A stretch of 37,343 bases of DNA from CAWEPK01 sp049521495. GTDB taxonomy: Bacteria; Desulfobacterota; Syntrophorhabdia; Syntrophorhabdales; WCHB1-27. Under the pieces are notes generated by a model. That model was given only the letters and a program-made list of their open reading frames with translations. It was not told the DNA's origin and did no database searches. Positions within the stretch are counted from its first letter, which is position 1. Each line of letters begins with the position of its first letter. Location: positions 1 to 37,343 of the forward strand of contig JBEKOT010000008.1 in assembly GCA_049521495.1 (NCBI GenBank), given 5' to 3'. The position numbers were made by a program, and so were the translations under genes. Below are positions 30,592-37,343 of the stretch, in pieces.

Positions 30592-31519
30592 GGAGACGAT
30601 CGACAAAGGCAGGAAGTTCCTCGTAGCCACCCACGTGGACCCTGACGGAGATGCGGTGGGCTCTGCCTTCGCCACGTGCCTCGCCCTGGCCGACATGGGG
30701 AAGGATGCGGCCTGCTACCTCAGGGACCAGGTTCCTTACAGGTACAGGTTCCTCCCGGGTCCCCCCATGATCCTTCACGATCTGCCGGAAAACGGGTATG
30801 ATACGGTGTTCGTCGTCGATTGCGGAAACCTGAAAAGGGTGGGCGACGGCCATGAGATGCTCGCCCGGAAGGGCTTTATCGTCAATATCGATCACCACGA
30901 GGCCAACGACGACTTCGGGCAGGTCAATATCGTCGATGAGCGGGCATCGTCGACCGCGGAGATACTCTATCTCATCTTTAGGTCTCTCGGCGTTCGGTTC
31001 ACCTATGAGATTGCCGCGAACCTGTACACGGCGGTCCTCACCGACACGGGTTCTTTTCGCTACAACAGCACGACGAAGCGCGCCTTCTCCATCTGTGAAG
31101 AGATGACCGAGTTCGGCGTCGACGCCGCATCCGTGGCGAGTGCGGTATACGAGAGCCATCCGAAGGAGCGCTACCAGCTCCTCTGCCTCGTCCTGGGGAC
31201 CCTCGAGACCTTCCGCCAAGACAAGATCGCAACGGCATGCGTAACGAGGGAGATGTTCGCCGCGACCCGCACGAACCGGGAGCATGCGGAAGGGTTCGTG
31301 GAATATCTTAAGGAAATCGGGAGCGTCGAGGTCGCCTGCCTCATCCGCGAGCTGGGTGAAGAGAAGTATAAGATAAGCATGAGGGCGAAAGGGAAAGTCG
31401 ACGTAGGGTCGGTAGCCCGCACCTTCGGAGGGGGCGGCCACCGGGCGGCTGCCGGGTGCATCCTCGAAGGCGACATAGCAAGCGTAAAGAATCGGCTGAT
31501 AGGGGCAATTTCTCTATGA
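30575..31519 (+). CDS. nrnA: DHH-family phosphoesterase (NrnA-like oligoribonuclease/pAp phosphatase)
   Basis: 314 residues. DHH motifs are ATHVDPDGDAVGS, VVDCGN, NIDHHEAND and LTDTGSFRYNST, which supply metal-binding Asp/His residues. The C-terminal DHHA1 domain has FGGGGHRAAAGC. NrnA-type enzymes degrade nanoRNAs and dephosphorylate 3'-phosphoadenosine 5'-phosphate; some relatives act on cyclic dinucleotide products. Position between rbfA and truB is the usual one. It overlaps truB through ATGATGA. Confidence 0.9.
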   Translation: MFGKIRETIDKGRKFLVATHVDPDGDAVGSAFATCLALADMGKDAACYLRDQVPYRYRFLPGPPMILHDLPENGYDTVFVVDCGNLKRVGDGHEMLARKGFIVNIDHHEANDDFGQVNIVDERASSTAEILYLIFRSLGVRFTYEIAANLYTAVLTDTGSFRYNSTTKRAFSICEEMTEFGVDAASVASAVYESHPKERYQLLCLVLGTLETFRQDKIATACVTREMFAATRTNREHAEGFVEYLKEIGSVEVACLIRELGEEKYKISMRAKGKVDVGSVARTFGGGGHRAAAGCILEGDIASVKNRLIGAISL

Positions 31520-32403
31520 TGAACGGTTTCTTGATTATAGACAAAAGTTCCGGCATGACCTCGTACGACGTAATTAAGAGGCTTAAGAGGCTCCATTCAT
31601 TTAGGAAAATAGGCTATATCGGGACCCTCGACAGGAATGCGACGGGCATACTTCCCGTCGCATTGAACGAAGGGGCGAAGCTTATCCCTTTCCTCGAAAA
31701 TGGCGAAAAGCGATACGTGGCGAGGTTCGTCCTGGGCATCACTACCGACACGTTCGATATGGATGGGACGAAGTTGTCGGAGGTGGCCCCGCCCCCGTAC
31801 GACAAGGCCGTCGTCAAGGAGGCCCTCTTACGGTTCAAGGGAAAGATCACCCAGAAGGTCCCCGTCTATTCCTCGAAAAAAGTGGAAGGGAAGCCCCTCT
31901 ACAAATGGATGAGACAGGGCATAGCTATCGATCCTCCCCACAAGGAGGTCGAGGTCTACGACATAACCTTCCTTGACTATGCCCACCCTTATGTCGATGT
32001 TGAGATAAGTTGCTCTAAGGGAACATACATCAGGGTGATCGCCCATGACCTCGGCACGGTGCTGGGCTGCGGCGCCGCCCTCCATGCTTTGAAGCGCACG
32101 CGGCACGGTGAGTTCGGGATCGAGCGCAGCGTCACTTTGGACTATTTGAAGGCGAAGCAGGATATAGTAAAATACATGATTGCAATGGAAGACGTGTTGC
32201 AAACCATCAGGGGGGTCTCGATCGAGCCGGTGCTGGAGAAGTTTCTTAAGAACGGCATGCCCGTTCCTCTTCTCGGAGGGCCGAAAGACTGGAAGCACGG
32301 AGAGCTCGCCAAGATAATGACCAGGGATGGCATGCTCTTGGGTATCGGGTCGGTCGATGCCGACGCGAAAAGCATAAGGATGAAAAGATTAATAAATAGC
32401 TAA
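31516..32403 (+). CDS. truB: tRNA pseudouridine(55) synthase TruB
   Basis: 295 residues from the first of two adjacent ATGs overlapping the nrnA stop. FLIIDKSSGMTSYDVIKRLKRL and GYIGTLDRNATGILPVALNEGAKLI carry the catalytic Asp in the TLD motif. KRYVARFVLGITTDTFDMDG and CSKGTYIRVIAHDLGTVLGCGAAL follow, then a PUA-like C-terminal domain. It makes pseudouridine 55 in the T-loop of tRNAs. ribF, often found next, is absent: rpsO follows after 13 bases. Confidence 0.93.
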   Translation: MMNGFLIIDKSSGMTSYDVIKRLKRLHSFRKIGYIGTLDRNATGILPVALNEGAKLIPFLENGEKRYVARFVLGITTDTFDMDGTKLSEVAPPPYDKAVVKEALLRFKGKITQKVPVYSSKKVEGKPLYKWMRQGIAIDPPHKEVEVYDITFLDYAHPYVDVEISCSKGTYIRVIAHDLGTVLGCGAALHALKRTRHGEFGIERSVTLDYLKAKQDIVKYMIAMEDVLQTIRGVSIEPVLEKFLKNGMPVPLLGGPKDWKHGELAKIMTRDGMLLGIGSVDADAKSIRMKRLINS

Positions 32404-32416
32404 GGAGGCAGGAGCA

Positions 32417-32686
32417 ATGGCGCTAGACACAGAACGTAAGCAGGCCATCATAGAGGCTTACAAGGTTCATGGAAAAGACACGGGATCCCCTGAGGTGCAG
32501 GTGGCCCTCCTGACGGAGCGTATCAAGATGCTTACCGAGCATTTCAAGAAGTTCGCCAAGGACCACAACTCGCGGAGGGGCCTGCTGGTTCTTGTCGGCA
32601 CCAGGAGAAGGCTGCTCAATTATTTGAAAGAGAGCAATACAGAAAGATACAAGAAGCTCATCGAGCGATTGGGCTTGAGAAAATAA
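32417..32686 (+). CDS. rpsO: 30S ribosomal protein S15
   Basis: 89 residues, the standard length, with HGKDTGSPEVQVALLTERI, the 16S rRNA-contacting KDHNSRRGLLVLVGTRRRLLNYL and the terminal YKKLIERLGLRK. AAGGAGG precedes the ATG. S15 organises the central domain of the 30S subunit. It is followed 3 bases later by pnp, the usual rpsO-pnp pair. Confidence 0.97.
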   Translation: MALDTERKQAIIEAYKVHGKDTGSPEVQVALLTERIKMLTEHFKKFAKDHNSRRGLLVLVGTRRRLLNYLKESNTERYKKLIERLGLRK

Positions 32687-32689
32687 CGG

Positions 32690-34792
32690 ATGAAAAAGAA
32701 GGAAGACAAAATGGAAGAATCGATCACTGTTGAATTCTGTGGCAGACCACTTACGATCAGTACCGGCGCCCTCGCTAAACAGGCGGACGGGAGTGTGACA
32801 GTGCGGTACGGCGACACCGTTCTGCTGGTAACGGCCGTGGCGGAGAAGGAAGAAGCGACCACCGACTTCATGCCTCTCACGGTAAATTACCAGGAGATGT
32901 CTTACGCGGCAGGCAGGTTTCCCGGCGGGTTCTTTAAGCGGGAGGGGCGCCCCTCGGAGAGGGAGGTCCTGACCTCGCGGCTCATAGACAGGCCGCTTCG
33001 CCCTTCGTTCATGAAAGGCTACCGCAACGAGACCCAGATCATCGCGACGGTCCTCTCGGCGGACCAGGAAAACGACCCCGCCGTGCTGGGAATCGTTGGG
33101 GCATCAGCGGCCCTGGTGCTCTCTCCCATACCCTTTTTAGGGCCCATCGCTGCCGTCAAGGTAGGCAGGAAGGAAGGAGAATTCATCATCAATCCTACGG
33201 ACAGCGACGCATGCGATCTCGACATCGTGGTCGCCGGCTCCAGGGACGCCATAATGATGGTGGAAGGGGAGGCCAACTTCATAGAGGGCGATGCGCTCAT
33301 CGAAGCCATCGACCTCGCCCACAGGAGCATGATGCCTCTCATTGAGATGCAGGAGCGGCTCGCAGAGAAGGCGGGCAAGGCCAAGTGGCCGGTGAAGGTC
33401 GCACAGGTCCAGCCGGAGCTGAAGGAAGAGATAAGAGCGGCCCTTGAGAAAGACCTGCTTGTAGCTTTTGGAGTGGAAAAGAAACAGGAGCGGGCGCAGA
33501 AACTGAAGGAGGTCTTCGACAAAAACCTCCAGAATTACGCCCACCTTGACGAGAAGATTGTGCTCAAGGCTTTCGACGAGATCACCAAGGAGACGATGAG
33601 GAACCTTCTTCTGTCGACGGGAAAGAGGATCGATGGAAGGACGCCCGATGATATCAGACCGATAACCTGCGAGGTTTCGGTCCTTCCGAGGACGCACGGC
33701 TCCGGGTTGTTCACCAGGGGAGAGACCCAGGCCCTCGCAGTTACCACCTTCGGCACCTCCGAGGACGAGCAGAAGATCGAATCGATCCACGAAGGGGAGA
33801 GCTTCAAGTCCTTCATGCTCCATTACAATTTCCCTCCCTTCAGCGTCGGCGAGGTGAGCATGCTCAGGGCGCCCTCACGGAGGGAGATCGGCCACGGCCA
33901 TCTCGCCGAGCGGGCGCTGTCACAGGTACTGCCTCCGAAGGAGGAGTTCCCCTATACCATACGGGTAGTCTCGGAGATTCTCGAATCAAACGGTTCTTCC
34001 TCGATGGCCTCGGTCTGCGCCGGATGCCTGTCCCTTATGGACGCAGGCGTTCCGATAAAGGAACCGGTGGCCGGTATTGCCATGGGGCTTCTCATGAAGG
34101 ACGGCCATGAGGTGATCCTCACCGATATACTCGGCGATGAAGACCAACTGGGTGATATGGACTTCAAAGTAGCGGGCACCAGGCAAGGCATCACGGCAGT
34201 CCAGATGGATATAAAGGTTAAGGGGATAACGAAGGAGATCATGGGCAGGGCCGTGAAGCTCGCGCAGAGCGGCATCGGGCGGATACTGGACATCATGGCC
34301 GGTACGCTCGACAAGCCGAGAGAGATCCTCTCCCCTTACGCACCGCGCATCTGGACCCTCAAGATAAGGCCGGAGAAGATACGGGAGGTCATAGGCCCGG
34401 GCGGAAAGGTGATCAAAGGAATCGTCGAACAGACGGGGGTTAAGATAGACATAGAGGATTCGGGGGTCATACAGATTGTTTCCCAGGACGAAACCTCCGC
34501 GAACAAGGCCATCGAGATCATAAAGGGCATTACCAGGGAGGTAGAGGTAGGCACGATTTACATGGGCACGGTCACGAGGGTAGTCGATTTCGGCGCGATC
34601 GTCGAGATCCTGCCCGGCGTCGACGGTCTCGTCCACGTAAGCCAGCTGTCCGACACTTATATAAAGAAAGTATCGGACGTGGTCAAGGAGGGAGACCAGA
34701 TACCGGTCAAAGTGATCGAGGTGGAACAGAACGGAAGGATAAGGCTTTCCAGGAAGGCCGCGTTGAGGGAAACGCAGGGAAAAACCGAATAA
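32690..34792 (+). CDS. pnp: Polyribonucleotide nucleotidyltransferase (PNPase)
   Basis: 700 residues. Two RNase PH domains are present: the first with FPGGFFKREGRPSEREVLTSRLIDRPLRP, the second with RTHGSGLFTRGETQALAVTTFGT and the catalytic-site segment VSEILESNGSSSMASVCAGCL...DILGDEDQLGDMDFKVAGT. An alpha-helical linker separates them. KH (IREVIGPGGKVIKGIVEQTGVKIDIED) and S1 (GTVTRVVDFGAIVEILPGVDGLVHVSQL) domains follow. It degrades mRNA 3' to 5' using phosphate. Start is at 32690; a second in-frame ATG at 32711 is possible. It abuts the M16 peptidase gene without a gap. Confidence 0.97.
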   Translation: MKKKEDKMEESITVEFCGRPLTISTGALAKQADGSVTVRYGDTVLLVTAVAEKEEATTDFMPLTVNYQEMSYAAGRFPGGFFKREGRPSEREVLTSRLIDRPLRPSFMKGYRNETQIIATVLSADQENDPAVLGIVGASAALVLSPIPFLGPIAAVKVGRKEGEFIINPTDSDACDLDIVVAGSRDAIMMVEGEANFIEGDALIEAIDLAHRSMMPLIEMQERLAEKAGKAKWPVKVAQVQPELKEEIRAALEKDLLVAFGVEKKQERAQKLKEVFDKNLQNYAHLDEKIVLKAFDEITKETMRNLLLSTGKRIDGRTPDDIRPITCEVSVLPRTHGSGLFTRGETQALAVTTFGTSEDEQKIESIHEGESFKSFMLHYNFPPFSVGEVSMLRAPSRREIGHGHLAERALSQVLPPKEEFPYTIRVVSEILESNGSSSMASVCAGCLSLMDAGVPIKEPVAGIAMGLLMKDGHEVILTDILGDEDQLGDMDFKVAGTRQGITAVQMDIKVKGITKEIMGRAVKLAQSGIGRILDIMAGTLDKPREILSPYAPRIWTLKIRPEKIREVIGPGGKVIKGIVEQTGVKIDIEDSGVIQIVSQDETSANKAIEIIKGITREVEVGTIYMGTVTRVVDFGAIVEILPGVDGLVHVSQLSDTYIKKVSDVVKEGDQIPVKVIEVEQNGRIRLSRKAALRETQGKTE

Positions 34793-36052
34793 ATGTACCG
34801 GAAAACAGTTCTCGACAACGGCCTCCGGGTGGTGACGGAAAGCCTTCCCTATTTCCCCACGGTCTCCTTTGGCGTCTGGTGGAAAACGGGGAGCAGGTAT
34901 GAGAATAGGGAGAACAACGGCATCTCCCATTTTATCGAGCACATGCTCTTCAAAGGGACGGAGAGGCGGACCGCCCATGACATAGCGAGGGAGATCGACG
35001 CCGTGGGCGGCGTCCTGAATGCCTTCACCGGCAAGGAGTATACTTGCCTGTACGCCCGCGTGCTGCGGCAGGACACGGACCTCGCCCTGGACCTGCTCGC
35101 CGATATGTGCAGGCACTCTACTTTCAAGGAAGAGGACGTCGGGCGGGAGAAAAACGTGATTGTCCAGGAAATCAAGATGATCGAGGACAATCCCGAGGAG
35201 TGGGTCTTCGACCTCTTCACCGCCGACTATTACAGGGGGGACCCCCTGGGTCTGCCGGTCCTCGGGAGCGAGGAGACGGTAGGGGGCATTACGAGGGATC
35301 GGCTCTTAGAGCATTACGGCATGTACCACTCGCCCCGGAACATGGTCATCACGGGAGTCGGGAGGATCGACCACGACGCCCTCGTGAGCAAGGTGGACAA
35401 GCTCTTTTCCGGCATGGCAGCCGGCCTGGACCGGCCGGCTGCCATGAGGGAGCCGGAAAGTTTTCCCGGCGTTTACGTGTACGAGAAAGACCTGGAACAC
35501 ATCTACCTGTGCCTTGCCACTGACGGTGTCAGCCAGACGGACTCGAGGAGGTATGCCCTCTATGCCCTCAACGCGATCGTCGGCGGAAGCATGAGCTCCC
35601 ACCTGTTCCAGGAGATCAGGGAGAAGCGAGGTCTGGTCTACAATATATTCTCCTACGTAAACTGTTACAACGGCGTGGGCAACTTCGGCATATCCACCTC
35701 GAGCCCGGCCGAGTCGCTGGAAGAAGTGATAGCCCTCATCAGAGGCGAGGCCTCGAGCCTGAAAAAAAAGGGCGTGACTCCGGCGGACCTTGCCTTTTCG
35801 AAGGAGCACATCAAGGGGAATTTCTTTATTTCCCTGGAAGGGTCCGAAGCGCGGATGGGCCGGCTGGCGAAAAACGAGATCTATTTCGACCGATACGTGT
35901 CCATAAAGGAGACGCTGAAGAGAATGGACTTCGTCCACGCGGAGCAGGTAGACGAGATGAGCAGGCTTGTCTTCGGGGAGCCCCGCAGCATGGCGCTGGC
36001 GGTTCTCGGCAGGGTGGACCGGGGCGCCATCGAGGGGTTATGGAAGAGCTGA
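34793..36052 (+). CDS. M16 family zinc metallopeptidase (processing-peptidase-like)
   Basis: 419 residues. The inverted zinc motif HxxEH is in SHFIEHMLFKGTERRTA, with the downstream Glu in NVIVQEIKMIEDNPEEW. The second half contains the inactive homologous domain with the Arg/Tyr region KRGLVYNIFSYVNCYNGVGNFGI. This is the size and layout of the bacterial YmxG/PqqL-small group related to mitochondrial processing peptidase. Commonly encoded after pnp; substrate unknown. The start ATG is immediately after the pnp stop and its end overlaps dut by 13 bases. Confidence 0.9.
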   Translation: MYRKTVLDNGLRVVTESLPYFPTVSFGVWWKTGSRYENRENNGISHFIEHMLFKGTERRTAHDIAREIDAVGGVLNAFTGKEYTCLYARVLRQDTDLALDLLADMCRHSTFKEEDVGREKNVIVQEIKMIEDNPEEWVFDLFTADYYRGDPLGLPVLGSEETVGGITRDRLLEHYGMYHSPRNMVITGVGRIDHDALVSKVDKLFSGMAAGLDRPAAMREPESFPGVYVYEKDLEHIYLCLATDGVSQTDSRRYALYALNAIVGGSMSSHLFQEIREKRGLVYNIFSYVNCYNGVGNFGISTSSPAESLEEVIALIRGEASSLKKKGVTPADLAFSKEHIKGNFFISLEGSEARMGRLAKNEIYFDRYVSIKETLKRMDFVHAEQVDEMSRLVFGEPRSMALAVLGRVDRGAIEGLWKS

Positions 36053-36483
36053 AGGTCTTCGTGACGAAGAAAGACGGATCGACTCTGCCCGGCTATGCAA
36101 CGGACGCCTCGTCGGGCATGGACCTCCGCGCCCACATCGACGGACCCTTAACCCTGGCGCCCCTGGAGCGGGCCATGGTTCCAACAGGCATAGCGGTGAG
36201 CATACCTGAGGGTTATGAGGCGGAGATACGGCCGCGGAGCGGACTTGCGGCCCAATTCGGCATTACCGTCCTCAATGCGCCCGGGACCATAGACGCCGAT
36301 TACCGGGGAGAGATAAAGGTGGTCCTTGTAAATCTCGGCGATAGGCCTTACGAAGTCAAATTAGGAGACAGGATTGCCCAGATGGTCTTCAAAAGGACGG
36401 TGAGGGTGTCTTGGCAGGAGGTCGACCGGCTGCCCGAGAGCGCCAGGGGGGAAGGGGGCTTCGGCTCGACTGGGAGGAGATGA
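36040..36483 (+). CDS. dut: Deoxyuridine 5'-triphosphate nucleotidohydrolase
   Basis: 147 residues, typical of trimeric dUTPases. The five motifs are visible: ASSGMDLRA, RPRSGLAAQFGI, NAPGTIDADYRGEIKV, RIAQMVF and the C-terminal glycine-rich GEGGFGSTGR that closes over the substrate. It converts dUTP to dUMP, preventing uracil incorporation and supplying thymidylate synthesis. ATGA overlap with the following recombinase gene. Confidence 0.95.
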   Translation: MEELKVFVTKKDGSTLPGYATDASSGMDLRAHIDGPLTLAPLERAMVPTGIAVSIPEGYEAEIRPRSGLAAQFGITVLNAPGTIDADYRGEIKVVLVNLGDRPYEVKLGDRIAQMVFKRTVRVSWQEVDRLPESARGEGGFGSTGRR

Positions 36484-37337
36484 ACTATTACAGAGAACTC
36501 GACGCCTTCATGACCCACCTGAAAACGGAGCAGGGGGCATCGGTTCACACGATCGAAGCGTACAACCGGGACATCCTCAACTATATCATATTTCTCGAGG
36601 AATCGAAGAGCGACCTGGAATCCGTCGCCTTTGACGCATATCTTAGGCACCTCCGCGGCGGGGGCAGATCGACCCGCACTATTGCCAGGGCGATCTCCGC
36701 CATAAGGGGCTTTTACAGGTTCCTCCTCGCCGACCGCAAGATATCGACCAATCCACTCCTGGATGTGGAGACGCCGCGATTCAAGCCTCCTATTCCAAGG
36801 GCACTGAGCCCCGAGGAGATGATCAGGCTCCTCAAGTTGCCGGCCGATCAAAAGATGGCGCTCCGGGACGCGGCCGTCCTCGAGCTGCTGTATGCCACGG
36901 GCCTTCGCGTGTCCGAGCTGACCTCCCTCAAAAAGAGCGACGTCAACCTGGACGCGGGATTCATCGTTGCCATGGGAAAGCGGTCGAAGGAGCGGATCGT
37001 GCCCATCGGGAACTACGCGCGAGAGGTTATAAAGATGTATCTGGGACAGATGAAGCCCAAAGGGTCCTTTCTCTTCCCCAGCCGCACGGGACGACCCGTC
37101 ACGAGACAGGCCGTGTGGAAGCTTCTGAGGAAATACGGGCTTCTCCTTTCGCAAGGGCCCCTCTATCCTCATATGCTCCGCCACACCTTCGCCACACACC
37201 TTTTGGAAGGGGGCGCGGACCTTCGCTCGGTGCAGCTTCTCCTGGGCCACGAAGATATCTCGACGACGCAAATCTACACTCACGTCGACAAAAAGCGCCT
37301 AAAAGAGCTACATAAAAAGTACCACCCAAGGGGATAG
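36480..37337 (+). CDS. xerD: Tyrosine recombinase XerC/XerD
   Basis: 285 residues from the ATG overlapping the dut stop (GGGAGG upstream). The N-terminal SAM-like DNA-binding domain (GASVHTIEAYNRDILNYIIFLEE; TRTIARAISAIRGFYRFLL) is followed by the catalytic domain with Arg in ATGLRVSELTSL, Lys in GKRSKERIVPI, HMLRHTFATHLLEGGADLRSVQLLLGHEDISTTQIYTHV containing His-x-x-Arg, His and the nucleophile Tyr. It resolves chromosome dimers at dif. XerD fits slightly better than XerC. Chromosomal operon position and standard length argue against a mobile integrase. The gene is complete, ending 6 bases before the window edge. Confidence 0.9.
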   Translation: MNYYRELDAFMTHLKTEQGASVHTIEAYNRDILNYIIFLEESKSDLESVAFDAYLRHLRGGGRSTRTIARAISAIRGFYRFLLADRKISTNPLLDVETPRFKPPIPRALSPEEMIRLLKLPADQKMALRDAAVLELLYATGLRVSELTSLKKSDVNLDAGFIVAMGKRSKERIVPIGNYAREVIKMYLGQMKPKGSFLFPSRTGRPVTRQAVWKLLRKYGLLLSQGPLYPHMLRHTFATHLLEGGADLRSVQLLLGHEDISTTQIYTHVDKKRLKELHKKYHPRG

Positions 37338-37343
37338 AGCGGG

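Noticed and set aside
33986..35116. 376-codon minus-strand frame opposite pnp and the M16 gene
   Set aside because: Antisense shadow spanning two real genes with no recognisable domain.
36480..37337. Prophage or integrative-element integrase
   Set aside because: Standard Xer length and motifs, overlapping dut within a housekeeping operon, and no attachment-site repeats or phage genes nearby.
1..37343. CRISPR array, insertion sequence or toxin-antitoxin module
   Set aside because: No regularly spaced direct repeats, no transposase motifs and no recognisable toxin-antitoxin pair were seen.

Overview
The window is a GC-rich bacterial chromosome segment with dense, tightly overlapping genes. 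No phage, plasmid, insertion sequence or CRISPR array is visible. Gene content suggests an anaerobic deltaproteobacterium-like organism, perhaps of the Syntrophorhabdus/Syntrophobacter type: a MEMO-family AmmeMemoRadiSam B protein, UPF0182, an acetyl-CoA-synthetase-like/GNAT fusion, an Aquifex-type aconitase with a eukaryotic-type NADP isocitrate dehydrogenase, and a c-di-GMP-I riboswitch. That placement is inferred from gene families; no 16S rRNA is present.

Left margin (1-1115): sparsely coding and worn. It holds what looks like an internally deleted release-factor-like gene (68-166) and a shortened RodZ-like HTH gene (259-615, minus), then about 500 bases with no gene. At 1116-1255 a good sigma70 promoter leads into a class I c-di-GMP riboswitch. 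This precedes a membrane-anchored lytic-transglycosylase-like protein and an overlapping small membrane protein.

Phosphate block (2196-11149, minus): a promoter at 11121-11149 drives phoU-pstS-pstC-pstA-pstB1-pstB2, all joined by overlaps of 1-8 bases. A large UPF0182 membrane protein and an exported beta-rich protein follow. The two PstB ATPases carry complementary motif losses: one lacks the Q-loop Gln and H-loop His, the other lacks the LSGGQ signature. They look like an obligate asymmetric heterodimer with one normal and one degenerate ATP site. This is the most unusual feature in the window.

Middle (11215-25132): a PqqD-like/MEMO fusion (amrB), yjbQ, tRNA-Pro(CGG), a 130-base imperfect palindrome, holA, an M50 site-2 protease, an exported NIF3-like protein with a LOG-family protein upstream of it, a phosphohexomutase, and an acn-icd operon. 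Divergent from acn is a Pat-like protein acetyltransferase whose ligase part has lost its catalytic His and most of the ATP-grasp fold. A small exported protein closes this part.

Right part (25367-37337, plus): one long translation/RNA-metabolism operon, rimP-nusA-infB-ylxP-rbfA-nrnA-truB-rpsO-pnp, continuing into an M16 peptidase, dut and xerD. A strong promoter and a hairpin leader precede rimP. ylxR and ribF, often present in this cluster, are absent from their usual places.
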